From Siphonodentalium dalli (Eukaryota > Mollusca > Scaphopoda > Gadilida > Siphonodentaliidae), in assembly GCA_032622095.1 (NCBI GenBank), contig CP136068.1, positions 54,146,025-54,210,024 on the forward strand: DNA of 64,000 nucleotides, written 5' to 3'. The notes under the pieces were generated by a model that saw only the letters and a list, made by a program, of their open reading frames with translations, ran no database searches and had not been told where the DNA came from. This document shows positions 1 to 11,297 of the stretch, piece after piece (positions within the stretch are counted from its first letter, which is position 1; every line of letters starts with the position of its first letter). A program made the position numbers and the translations under genes.

Positions 1-320
1 TAAAGCGATATAGTGATCACTCGTCTGGATTGGCTCACAAATATATAAACAGTTTTTGTAAAAATGGCCTAAACATTTTGTCTTAAGATTATTTTTTTTA
101 TAAATATACGATTAGTCTGTACATGTACGTGGATATGAATATGAATAATTCTCACACTATCTGATTAATTATTTGTATAGTGATATTTGTTTTGGGGGAA
201 GCAGGAAGACAGCCCGGCAGGGCTATGTTCCCCCCAGCAATATACTGCATTATTATCTAGTTATATGTTAATTCCATTGTACTTTTCATATGTGTATTGT
301 AAATAAAATTATCCTATCCT
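1..320 (+). repeat. possible 3' tail of a retroelement plus nondescript AT-rich DNA
   Basis: AT-rich sequence with no credible ORF. At about 285-322 it reads as a polyadenylation-type AATAAAA followed by a short iterated TATCC tail, which is typical of the 3' end of a non-LTR retroelement or retroposed copy. A C-rich/G-rich inverted pair near 195-235 (GGGGGAAGC... ...TTCCCCCC) could fold. No family name can be given. Confidence 0.25.
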
Positions 321-784
321 ATACTACTGGACAGATTTTATAACTCGGTACTTGAGCTATTCATCTAACATAACAAAATGTTATTTATATCCGTTCCAGC
401 TAACAGAAAAAAGTTAATTATTCTAGTCATCCTGACTGGAAATAAAAAGGATAAATAATTAATTTTCATTACAAAGGTTTTTGTGTACAGAGAGCATCAG
501 AGAAAACAGTATGAAAAACCACAGGTCCCCAAAACAATTTGACCCCACCCCAAGTAATACTATATATATATATATATGAATTAACATGAATACCGATTTG
601 TAAACATGCATATGGACAAGAATATAAGTTTATTAATTTTAGAGTGTAAATTCATTGCTTCTTCGATATACTTTTGTTTTATATTTGACCAATGACAAAT
701 TAGTGTTATGTCATTTCAGCTTACAAAAAAAATGGCCATCAGATGAATTGAAATTTACACTTCCGGGTTGTGAAATGGAATGGT
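321..784. other. intergenic/intronic DNA, only a TA microsatellite seen
   Basis: AT-rich with a short (TA)n run near 560-578. No exon, RNA gene or element end was recognised. Confidence 0.5.
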
Positions 785-1830
785 TGCATTGAAATTGGAA
801 AATAGGCAACAGCAATAAGACATTCAGACAGCTGCAATGCTAGTCCAAGTCTGCTTGTACAAACACCAGCTAAGATATTGGGATAGCGAAATTCTGTTTT
901 TCATCCGAGACCGCCCCAATACCATTTGTATGACATGAGTTACGCATTAAATATCACAATTGAGACAGTAAACGGGTTTATTCCGTAGAAGACATGATAT
1001 TTGTTCTGAAAACCACATCAGTTGGTAATTTAATGTGAAATAAAGACATTTCCGCAGTGTTTACATATTATAAAAAGTATGCGAACTCAATTGACCTCAT
1101 GAAGTGACATCGGCATATTCTGGGGAAAATATTCTAGCAATTGTAAGGTAAACATAAACAAAACCACGTGGTCATAAATTGAATTAGTTCTATCACTTAT
1201 ACCCGGTAATTTGTAAATTAAAAATTGCATATATATCGCGAGACGTTCCATGTAAGGATTGTTTAACTAATAAGTAATATACATGTAGGACCACTTACAG
1301 TTAAAATAAACACATAATAGTGGTGGGATGTTGGAATAAAATAACAGGGCACATTGTCGGCAATCTCTTGTGTATGGGTGTATGCGATTGTTTATGAGTG
1401 ATTTTGGGTGTACTGGATTGTTGGCATAGAAGCCAAACTTAGCCGAGTATATTACGGAACACTTCGGCTTTCAGTTAAAACTTAAACAAACTGATGTTAG
1501 TCCTAACAAACCAGAATATTCTATGTCTAATTTAACATGAAAGTTAGATTATTATACACCATTATGACCATAAGATGTCACTCTTTCCGATATATATAGC
1601 ATCAGTTATTGATTTGTTAGGTAAAATGGAGTAAAATAGACTACAATTCCCGTCACCAACTCTGGGCGTAACTCATGTCATACAAATGGTAATGGGGCGG
1701 TCTCGGACGAAAAACAGCATTTCGATATCCCAATGTTTAGCCGGTTTTCGTACGAACTTGAATCAATTGCATTGTATCCATTAACGCACCCAACCGAGAA
1801 ATTCTATTTTCAACAATGCAAGTGCCAACG
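785..1830. repeat. inverted-repeat (MITE-like) element
   Basis: About 870-945 and 1665-1735 are clear inverted copies. The left arm reads ATTGGGATAGCGAAATTCTG, then a CCGAGACCGCCCCA block, then CATTTGTATGACATGAGTTA; the right arm carries the reverse complement with scattered changes. Weaker inverted similarity continues outward to about 785 and 1830 (TTGCATTGAAATTGG against a reverse-complement TTGCATTGTTGAAAA). There is no ORF inside. It is a non-autonomous DNA element or fold-back repeat of about 1 kb. No target duplication was identified, so the exact ends are uncertain. Confidence 0.55.
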
Positions 1831-2180
1831 CATACCTTATATGACAGTGCGTGTGTCATGGACTCATGGCGTCATGTAGTGGTTCTTGTTTTCAATAAAA
1901 TAAAAATGGCAGCTTAGTCTTTGACTCGAAGGAAATTTGAATTGTATTTATGAAAATAAAGATTTAGGTGTTCGAATTTGACAGGTGGCTTTATTGAAGA
2001 ATTCATTTATAACAAAAAGATTCATTTGCAATAATGCATTTATTCTAATATTGAACTCATCAGCTACATTCAGAAGCTCTGTGTTATAAAACAATGGATA
2101 AATGTAAACAGTTCAAGGGATACAATGCAATGAGGCAACACAACACAGTCATCTAAACACTACTATAAATGTCAACTTAC

Positions 2181-2293
2181 AAGTACAGGTTCTGGGTCGC
2201 CCGGATCAATTAGTACAGATGTCATGGACTCTTTATCGAGCACCAGGTAGGCATAGTTGTCTGTCAGTGAAGCTATCGGCAAGATTTCTAGAT
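2181..2293 (-). CDS. exon of a metallo-beta-lactamase-fold hydrolase (HAGH/PNKD-like), partial gene
   Basis: Read on the - strand, a T-rich tract ending in CAG (acceptor) precedes a 113-nt open stretch ending at a consensus donor GTAAGT. The 37 complete codons include the run ILPIASLTDNYAYLVLD and later VLIDPGDPEPV. The pattern P-x(4)-DNY-x-YL(V/I)-x-D ... (V/I)DPGDP is the first strand pair of the metallo-beta-lactamase fold in hydroxyacylglutathione hydrolase and PNKD-type proteins, upstream of the metal-binding HxHxDH motif. The HxHxDH exon should lie further 3' on the - strand, beyond position 1, and is not in the window. The upstream exon at 9199-9294 ends in phase 1 and this one supplies the missing two bases (G+AT = Asp), so the two join in frame. 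HAGH versus PNKD cannot be settled, and metal binding cannot be checked here. Confidence 0.6.
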
Positions 2294-2438
2294 CTGAAAA
2301 AAATAGGGAAAAACTAACAGAAGATATTCATACAGAACAACATATCATCCCAGAGAATGGGCACACAATTGCATTCATACCCCTCCATGTTAAATTTTTG
2401 GCATGTGAAAGTGTTATTGGGCACTTGGGTATCTCATA

Positions 2439-2446
2439 ATTGCAAT
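2439..2446. repeat. 8-bp target-site duplication (left) of hAT element
   Basis: ATTGCAAT at 2439-2446 is repeated exactly at 3635-3642, immediately outside the inverted ends. Confidence 0.85.
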
Positions 2447-3634
2447 TAGTGATGAGCCGATAATCGGGAACGACAATCGGAATCGGCCGATTGTGGCCCA
2501 TCGGATGACAATCGGTACTCGGGTTTGAACATCGGGATTTCCGATTGTCTAAATAATAAATAGGTGCTTGTTTTTCTTCAATGAACTGGTTTAAATATGA
2601 TGATGTTTTGTTGAATAAATGACCTGTAAACATGGGGAAAGTGATCCCAAACACAAACTTGATATAAAGACATGTCCTCTTCAATACCCCGGCCGTACCT
2701 GGGTCTATGTTTGAACAATATATAGTGGGGATCACCGGGAAGCACGTGACACTTTGTGTTATAGAGTGACGCTGCAAGCATGACGCCGTGATTGCGCATA
2801 ATAATTAATTATTGGCATACCGGAACAGTCGTTTCAGTGGATTGATTTCATTAGCATTATGATGTACACAACGTACATATCATGGGACTCATGTACGACC
2901 ATAGGTAACTTTATTGTTCGTCAACATGTAGACATTTTGATTTATGTCAGACTATCAAAAATCAAGATGTATGCATACGGATTACAACAGAGCTATCTAT
3001 ATAGTACATACAGTGTAACAGGTATAAATTATACTATAGAAACCGAAAGTGCATGTCACGTGACTTTAAATAGTCAAAGACAATGTCATTCCATCCAGTC
3101 AGCCTCGTGTGACGTCACGTATAGGTCACCACCAATGATTATTATGATGACCACGCTGAAATCGAATCGTGTCTGTGAAATTGACATGAACATGGTGTAA
3201 CTTGCAACTAGTTCAGTCGGCTCATTTCCTTTGATGTGATGTCTTTGAATTGGGATCAAAGAAAAATGCCGTTTGATGAATTGTTATCAAAAACGAACCG
3301 TGGACATGTCGTCATGTCATCAAACTTTCAAACAATTTGTTATGGAATAGCCTAAAAAAATACATGGGTAAGTTGCCTGTATTCGATCACAAGTCCGCCC
3401 ATGCCCACCTACATGTATATACTTACCCAAACATATACTTATGTATACTGTGTACTGGCATATTATTTCGTTTGTTGCTTGCTTCTATAATTCTAAGTAT
3501 TATATAACACATATATAACATATATGCTGCTATAATTATTGAAATAATCGGAATCGGCACCTGAATCGGCCGATTGTGATCTCAAATAATCGGCAATCGG
3601 CGCAAGGCTCTATTTGACAATCGGCTCATCACTA
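2447..3634. mobile_element. non-autonomous hAT-type element
   Basis: The element begins TAGTGATGAGCCGATAATCG and ends with the inverse (CGACAATCGGCTCATCACTA type), and is flanked by a perfect 8-bp duplication ATTGCAAT. An 8-bp duplication is diagnostic of hAT insertions. Both ends carry several copies of an AATCGGCCGATTG-like palindromic motif, as expected of subterminal binding sites. The 1.19-kb interior has only chance ORFs and no transposase, so it would need a transposase supplied in trans. The perfect duplication suggests a fairly recent insertion. If the metallo-beta-lactamase gene is real, the element sits in the intron just upstream of its 2181-2293 exon. Confidence 0.85.
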
Positions 3635-3642
3635 ATTGCAAT

Positions 3643-4740
3643 CTGGCTGACACTTATTCTCGCTGGACATTTTGTCTATGCAACAAATATCAATCAAAAT
3701 GTTATGATAATTTATTTACTTTTTAACAATAATGGCAATGCATATGTGATAATGTGGGGGGGGAATATTTTGAAATTATTCAAAATGAGCATGGATTATC
3801 CAACAGATAGGGGCCAGCCTAGGTGGCGACTTGGGAGACATCTTCTCCCTATTTTTGTCCCAGGGAGAAGTGACTTCCCAGTATGCATATGTCCCAACAT
3901 CATATTTCAATTATATTTACATATTATACTGGGGTTCTCACTCTCTGTAATGGTTTTGTTAACAGGCTCTTGTGTTGCATAAAATTTATTGGATCATAGA
4001 AGAGTGATGTGGGGAGGTGTAAATTGAACTTCAGCCATTGTTACTTCTCCCTAATATTTAAAACTCCCTAATAACAGTCGAAGAGTGACTTCTCCAAATT
4101 TGAAACCCCTTGGCTTGACATAAATACGTAATATGAGATTATATAATTTTCAATAATAAAATATGAAATAGAATATATAGGAGTTATAGGTACAAATTCA
4201 CATGGGGTCGACTTTGTTACTGAAGAATCGTATTGTGATCGCAATGCACTTACTCCCACATTTTGATATATATTGTTGACTGCATATACATGTATGGCTC
4301 CTTAGTGGCTGTGAGTGGTAAATCTAGCATTCAACACTAAAGCTAAGGGATAAATTCAATTGTTTCATTGCGAAAATCTAATTAGGCATGGAATGGTATG
4401 CTATTAGAAATGAGAAGTGAGAAATGGAATTGTCGTTATACCAGGCCACCATTCGTCACTGCGGGTTATTGTGATCTCTCAATGTGATCTAACTTACCAG
4501 CTGCAGTATAGGATTGAGTCTCAGAGTGACTGCCGTTGGGGAATTTCTCTCGAGCTTTGGCAATGTCTCTCTGATGATAATAATAACCAACTCGTGTTCT
4601 TGTGTATAGGAAATATCTGATAAAAAAAAATGTAGTTTCTGATTAGTGTCCTGAGAGTTATTTTGTGGCCTTGGTTCATTACCCAGCTTACCAGGTGACT
4701 TGGGACAGTCTCCTTTCTTCCACAAATTTTCCCATACTTT
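3643..4740. other. noncoding DNA, nothing recognised
   Basis: AT-rich with a short G run near 3757. Neither exons with splice sites nor element ends were found. Confidence 0.5.
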
Positions 4741-5600
4741 AAAAAAATGAAAGTGTCAATGACACTGTAAATTATTCCTTTCCCAGTTGAGCTACAGTGT
4801 CATTGACACTGTAGCTCAATTTGGAAAGGGAATAATTTCATGTGTTGCAGTCAATGAAGTGATTAGGGATGCAGAAAGTTGAAATGTCTAAGTAATACAA
4901 GATTATCAACATGAAGAGATATATATAAAGTAAAATCCAAGATGGTTGCTGGCGGCTATGTTTTCGAATGAAATTCAGAAACATTTGATAGCTTCCATCT
5001 ACTAGATCAATATCATTATTAATATGAAGTTTGGTGATGATCGGCTGAGGGAAGTGGACTGTTGGGTGTGCCAAAAGATTTAGTCATGCGAAGAGTAAAA
5101 TCCAAGATGGCTGCCAGTGGACATGTTTTATGACCGATGACCGCAAAATGACTCGTTCCCATCTAGATGTCAATGTAAACAGCCATAATAAATTTCATAA
5201 TGATACGACTTGTAGCCAGTGCCAAAGGATTTAGTCATGCAATCAGTAAAATCCAAGATGGCTGTCAGTGGCCATGTTTTATGGCCAAATGATACCAAAA
5301 TGACTCGTTCCCATCTACATGTCAATATTAACATCCATACAAATTTCATGATGATCAGACAAAACTCTGGCCTGTAGCCCGTGCTAATTGAATTTTGAAA
5401 TCCAAGATGACCGCTGGTGGCCATGTTTTTTGGTGAATGACCCCAAAATGACTCGTTTCCCATCTACATGTCAATGTGAATATCCATGAGAAATTTCATA
5501 ATGATTCAACCAAAGGTACGACCTGTAGCTCATGCCAAAGGATTTAGTCATGCAAAGAGTATAATCCAAGATGGCTGCTGGTGGCCATGTTTTACGGCTG
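4741..5600 (-). repeat. pearl/BIV160-like core-repeat element, reverse orientation
   Basis: At the left is the 3' terminal hairpin of the family (AAAGTGTCAATGACACTG, repeated in inverse around 4790-4820 with GTTGAGCTACAGTGTC). Then come about four degenerate monomers of roughly 160 bp. Each contains 'AAAATCCAAGATGGCTGC', a GGCCATGTTTT block, 'CCAAAATGACTCGTTCCC', and an ACATGTCAATGTTAACATCC block. The hairpin/microsatellite 5' end is absent, so the copy is truncated near 5600. Short ORFs across it are translations of the repeat. Confidence 0.7.
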
Positions 5601-6722
5601 TGTAATGTTGTAGGGTCGGGTTTAGTTTCAAACCCGAAATGCATATGTGGTAGAGTGGTCAATTCCTACAATCATCACAGGATTATACGTTGAATAATAA
5701 GAATAACGTATAAAATAATTATTTAATTGAAGAATATCATTGTATTCAACATGCAAGCATATAGTCTATCTATAATGCGCCGATTTAGTGGTTGTATTCC
5801 CATGCATAAGTACACCAGCCCAAAGCTATGTTAACAGGGATAGTCCAGAATCTGGCATAAAATGGGTTAAATTCCGAAGTTGGGAATCCCAATAGATGTC
5901 AGCTAGCAAAGGGATGACTTTCAATTGACTCCCAAGTAAGTAATTAAAACGCACCGCCTGTACAGGTGGTGACTAAATGCCACTGTAGCATAAACACTGT
6001 GCCAAAAATGCCGAAGTCAAAGCCCCAGGTAAGACTATTTGCCGTAAATCGAAGCGTCAGGTAAGACTAATTAGTTCCACCAACGTAAAATTACGTCATG
6101 AGATGCGAATGGCCAACATATTCATCAAAGTTCCTATTACGGTAACGATGAGCACCTAAATTGTGCACTAAGAGTCAACAAAGGCTGTATACGGTTATGC
6201 GCCATAGAGTGGTTTGTTTCAAAAAGTGACCCCTTGACGGTTGGGCGGGTCCTCTTATACCCAGTGACCCCCTAGGGGGTCACGGGGGTCACCAGCCTGA
6301 CAACCAACAGACTAGGGGGTCGCATGTGACCCAAGGGGTCGCCCGCGAGCCCCGAGTCTCAGAGAGTTGCTGACTGTCGTTGAGACTACTGCACGCATCA
6401 TAGCTTGACAATGAAGTATGACGTAGGCATACCTCGTTGCCTGCATGTGCATACAGTAAACAAGGAAATGGCTGCCTAGCGGAACAAACACTGAATTTAT
6501 GCATGGATAAATATGAATTACATTGAAACATATAATCTATAGAAATTGAATTAGCAATGAATAGAAGTAATGTAAAGAAGTCTATATGAGATAATAGGTA
6601 ATTACTTGAATTAAGCCCAATAAAGTGAATGATTTTGGAAAAGAAAGAGAATATTTACGAAAACGATAGTAGCACGAATTGCGCCTGGGAAAATCCCAAA
6701 TTAGAAAACACTCCATTACACC
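5601..6722. other. noncoding DNA with a GC-rich palindromic patch
   Basis: Mostly featureless AT-rich sequence. The exception is 6225-6360, a GC-rich patch with repeated GGGGTC/GACCCC words. At 6264-6283 it includes a perfect 20-bp palindrome, GTGACCCCCTAGGGGGTCAC. No gene is supported. Confidence 0.5.
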
Positions 6723-7819
6723 TGATTGACCACCAAAATGACTCGCTCCCATCTAAATGTCAATATTATCATTCATGACAAAATTCATGATGATCAGACG
6801 AAAACTCTGGCATGTAGCCTGTGCTAATAGATTGAATTTTGAAATCCAAGGTGGCCATGATGTATTGCCGAATGACCCCAAAATGACTCGCTCCCATCTA
6901 CATGTCAATGTTAACAGCCATGACAAATTATATGATGATCTGACCAAAGGTACGACCTGTAGCCCAGGCAAAAGTATTTAGTCATGCAAAGAGTAAAATC
7001 CAAGATGGCTGCCAGCAGCCATGTTTTATGGCCGAATGACCGTCACCCCAAAATGACACGTTCCCATCTACATGTCAAGATTAACATCCATGACAAATTT
7101 CATGATGATCCTACCAAAGGTACGACCTGTAGCCCCAAAGATTTAGTCATGCAAAGAGTAAAATCCAAGATGGCTGCTGGCGGCCATGTTTTTTTGCCAA
7201 ATGACCCCAAAATGACTCCCCATTGACCTGTAGCCCGTGCCAAAGGATTTCATCATGCAAAGAGTAAAAGCCAAGATGGCTGCCGGCAGCCATGTATTAT
7301 GGCCGAATGACCCCAAAATGACTCGTTCCCATCTACATGTAATTGTTAACATCCAAGACAAATTTCATTATGATTCGACCAAACATACGACCTGTAGCCC
7401 ATGCCAAACGATTTAGTCATGCAAAGAGTAAAATCCAAGATGGCTGCCAGCAGCCATGTTTTATGGCCGATCGATCCCAAAATGACTTGTTCCCATCTAC
7501 ATGTCAATATTAACATCATGACAAATTTCATGATGATCAGACGAACTGTAGGACCTGTAGCCTGTGCAAATGGATTGAATTTTGAAATCCAAGATGGCTG
7601 CTGGCGGCCATGTTTTTTTCCGAATGACCCCAAAATGACTCGTTCCCATCTACTTGTCAATGTCAACAGCTATGACAAATTTTATAATGATCCGACCAAA
7701 GGTACAACATGTAGCCCATGCTAAAGGAAATTGTTGACGAATCACGCGCACACGCACACACAGATGATGGAAACCAAGCCATGGCAATAGCTCAAACTTT
7801 ACAAAGTAAAGTTGAGCTA
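6723..7819 (-). repeat. pearl/BIV160-like core-repeat element, reverse orientation
   Basis: Six or so degenerate monomers of about 150-165 bp carry the same landmarks as 4741-5600. They end on the right in the family's 5' terminus read in reverse: a CACGCGCACACGCACACACA stretch, CCATGGCAATAGCTCAAACT, then ACTTTACAAAGTAAAGTTGAGCT. That last part forms the terminal hairpin (AGCTCAAACTTTACAAAG... pairing with GTTGAGCT). Two monomer types alternate: one with a 'GCAAAGAGTAAAATCCAAGA' junction, one with 'GAATTTTGAAATCCAAG'. The left end is truncated. Confidence 0.75.
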
Positions 7820-8877
7820 AAAAGGCAGAGGAAGTGAAATCTTCTACCACCTCTCGAGAACAAGATTAGCTGTAAGAATATCAGAAAACCCTCCATTTGA
7901 ACTAGGTAAAATTTGAAATATATTGCTCTTCATGAATAAATCCCAGAAAAAACATGGCAATACTTCTGCCAATACTTAGTTACATTAATGCTAATATTTC
8001 AAGCTAATTATTATAAAAACACAAAAGTGAGATGCAGATGAACATACATCACTCTTCTGGATTATCAAAGGATCCTACAAAACAACCAAGTGATTACTCC
8101 ACATCCCATTGGATTTACTCTGATAGAGGTGTGAACAATAAGTGATACATCCTTTTATTTTTTAATTTTAATGATTTGATACCTCCTTGTTTGATCCAAC
8201 AACTAAGTATAAAATAAGATGTGTACAATTCACAACAATATTAACACAAGTGTATACTATTATACATCTTTATTTTTTAAGAAAAACTGGTAAAAATAAT
8301 AAAAGCACAGATGTGCTTGGGTATCTTCTCCTATTCTACAGGATAGAAAGACATGATTGTAATCACTTTCCAAATGCTCAAAAATGGGGGTGGGCTTATC
8401 TATGAGGACCACCCCATGTTTTATTTTGGGTAAAAAACCCAGACTGGGCTTATCTTCGAGGATGGGCTTACTGACAGGTGTATACAGTAATCTACATGTA
8501 TAGAAGATTGTTGATTTATGTCGCCCATCTTAATCCAACATTTGATAAACCAATAGCAGTGTGTATAGAATAGGCCAAACATTAGAATATTGACCATACG
8601 GCATAAGTGATAAGCCTACACGCAAAATAAGTACACACATGTCTTATTTATATTGGAAGTGACATATTTAAACTACAATTTTGCCTCACACAATCTCTTT
8701 GAGTGAGATGCATTTTTGCTTCCTTCGATCTCATCATCAAAATACCATATCTCTGATCCTACCAACTCTGGGAATTTAGCATATGCAATTTACTATAAAT
8801 AATCTTTCCAATTAAATATAATAATTCTCAAAACAAGTCTGCCTTTTTAAATTTAACGAAAGAAAACTTTTCAATGA
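7820..8877. other. noncoding DNA, nothing recognised
   Basis: AT-rich. Short duplicated phrases about 'GGGCTTATCT(A/T)(T/C)GAGGA' occur at 8391 and 8448. No exon or element end was supported. Confidence 0.4.
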
Positions 8878-9150
8878 TTGATAGGTGGATAACAAGAGCA
8901 TCGCTAGGGCATGGTAAAATATGCCTGTGGCAATTCCAACAAAAAGGGCCAAAACTCTGTTGAAAATTTGCTGGTGGAACCCAAATTCAAACATGACCTG
9001 TATATTGGGCTAGTAAACCCACATACCAAATTTCATTCTGTTCAGCTCAGAACAACTAAAGTTATCATCCGGAAATGAAAAATTGAACGGACAGACAGAC
9101 CAATATTAACCTACAATGCCATACTATCCAGATTTTTTTCAAAAAGGGCT
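8878..9150 (-). repeat. hairpin/microsatellite element of the family ending CCCTAGCGATGCTCTTGTT
   Basis: On the - strand this reads AAAAAGGGC-type start, a GTCTGTCTGTCCGTTCAA block, 'TTTCCGGATGATAACTTTAG', 'GAAATTTGGTATGTGGGTTT', 'CAGAGTTTTGGCCC', and the terminus 'CATGCCCTAGCGATGCTCTT'. The same order and words occur at 13361-14240. This is a single-monomer copy of that family. Confidence 0.7.
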
Positions 9151-9198
9151 TATAAAAGTCAGGGAGTATTTGGTGAACACATGTAGATATTAACTCAC

Positions 9199-9294
9199 CC
9201 AATCCTGAAGAAACAGCCACCTGATTTAGCCATTCTTCACAATTACTTATTAGAAATAAGGCATGGGTATTGTTTCTCACCAAGAAGACATGTT
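9199..9294 (-). CDS. candidate exon upstream of the metallo-beta-lactamase-like exon
   Basis: On the - strand a strong polypyrimidine tract ending TTTACTTGCAG precedes 96 nt that end at G|GTGAGT. The frame gives HVFLVRNNTHALFLISNCEE followed by WLNQVAVSSGL and a leftover G. The phase fits exactly with the next exon (2293-2181), so the joined reading continues ...SSGL-D-LEILP.... I do not recognise the segment itself. It could be the region preceding the hydrolase domain. Support is the good splice sites and phase match; no homology is claimed. Confidence 0.45.
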
Positions 9295-10949
9295 CTGCAA
9301 GTAAAAAAGAGGTTGAAAATGTAATTAACAGACCATATGTTACATCATCATAATACCATGTTAGCTAAAAGCTTCGTTATACACAATAAGGCACTGCTTT
9401 ATTTTTCTCAAAAAATTAAACTCAAGCTGCGCATGCACACTTTCACTCTGGTCAATTTTCATTGTGGTCATATGTTTTTGAATAAATTATATTACGGCGA
9501 AATAGTGTGTCCGAACAGATTCATGAGCACAAATGGATATTCTCTGCAGTACATTTGTTCTGACTAAGCTTGAGTCATCTAGATTGAACTGATATAAAGC
9601 ATGAAGAACAGTAAAATGAAGTATCTCTGATTTTGTCTCACCAAAATAGAGACTAATCTCTTAGGGTTTAACCCAATGATTTAGGGAGGAAATAACAGTT
9701 GTATGTCAAACTCACATCGCGAAAAATATGTATCTGTTGGCGTACCCGAGATTATGAATTTTGATTCTATACAGTATTATGGAATCGGTTAATTGGGTTC
9801 ATGTTTGATATAATTGCACTTAAGTCCAATTATTTAATAAATGTAGAAAACGGCCTCCATAAGTTAGACTAAAGGCTTAGTCAACTACCATACATCTACG
9901 GGTCACACACTGACACTGTGTCAGTCACTGACGCTGATGGGTTCATTGATGTAACATTTCCTGTATAAATAAATGCCCACCATTCTCTCATAATGTCGTA
10001 GTGTTTGAAATTGGTTGAAATTTGTCTTGGGGGGGGGGGGGGGGGGAAATGTGAACACGCAGATCCTACTCTTTTATGTATAGATAAATACACACGGTGT
10101 GCATTTATGTATAAAATGTTACGACAACGATACACCCATAGTATGGGTGTCTACTGCATGCTTCGCTGTTCTGTGCCAATGGAGCGATGGGGATATCTGG
10201 CAGGACAACACATTTCGGGTTTCACGCGATGCAAGTTATTTTAGGAAATTGAAGTAAGGGTGATCTGACCATGTCAATGGAGCTATGGGAATACCTCGCA
10301 GGACAACACATTTCTGGTTTTCGCAGATGCATCTCTGCAGATGTCTCATTGTTGCAGTATGTAACTTTTTTGACCATGTTGTTTTCGATATAAAATTTAG
10401 GTATGAACAATACCTGGGCCACTCTTGGAAGATTTTATTGAGGGAACACAATGCGCATAATATAACAGCTAACTTTGTTGATGAAGTATATCTCAGTTGG
10501 AATGTAGAATAAAGGTCATATTGCGAAGTATCTGACATGTATTTAATCCAATTAGTTGATTTTTTAGTCCGCATTTAGAGGCTTTCAGGTGTGGTGAACT
10601 GGTGAATGAGAAACCTGCAGTAATAAGCCATAGTTGTTGTAATAATAAATTATAATTTGAAGGATTACCGTAGTTGTTTTAACCAAATTCTGAGTTGGTG
10701 CATTGATGAAAACTATATTTTATATTATAATTTATATATACATGTATTTTGTATGCCTACTAATATAATCTTGAGGGTGTTACCATTTCTGACTATGGTT
10801 TTCTTGTTGACTGACTGTGAGTGTGACACTGATGGTGGCCACACATGCTGACAAGTGACAAAGACGTCAAAGTGATATTGATAAACAAATTGAACAATCT
10901 TGATCTATTTCCGACTACAATCGTAACACTGAATACTTTCAGTTAAGAA
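9295..10949. other. noncoding DNA with a direct repeat and a poly-G run
   Basis: 10029-10047 is an uninterrupted run of 19 G. A segment of about 55 bp containing 'GGCAGGACAACACATTTC' occurs at about 10177-10232 and again, diverged, at about 10274-10330, giving a direct duplication with a period of roughly 97 bp. No exon was recognised. Confidence 0.5.
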
Positions 10950-11297
10950 CTTAAGTTAAGGTTCCGGGTTTGCCTAAACGCAGCAAGTCCCTGGATATGC
11001 AGCAAGTCCCTGTAAACGCAGCAAGTCCCCGGTAAATGCAGCAAGTCCCTTTAATTTAGGGTGGATTTACTGGATTAGTGGAGTTGTTGATGAGTTTAAT
11101 CAGTGATTTATTATCCATTTGATTTATGATCTGTGGCAGTTGTTTAGAGTTGATTGGAAAACTTTATCACTTTATAATTATTTAAGATGGGTATTTGTAG
11201 ATTTTTAAATAAAAAATAATAGTTTTTCTGTTTTATTAAGTTGCTATTTCTATTATTCTACTCATTATTTAATATAATTTAATTAATATGATTTATT

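Noticed and set aside
2859-3200. 113-codon ORF inside the hAT MITE
   Set aside because: No transposase motifs, biased by AT-rich sequence, and within a non-autonomous element.
6757-7724. Several 60-107-codon ORFs on both strands
   Set aside because: They are translations of the 160-bp core repeats. The same peptides (for example CRWERVILGSFG, KMTRSHLHVN) appear wherever the repeat occurs.
10029-10047. Poly-G runs (also 20687-20706 and 33218-33230) as quadruplex regulators
   Set aside because: Uninterrupted homopolymers without gene context; possibly length-unstable sequence or sequencing artefact.
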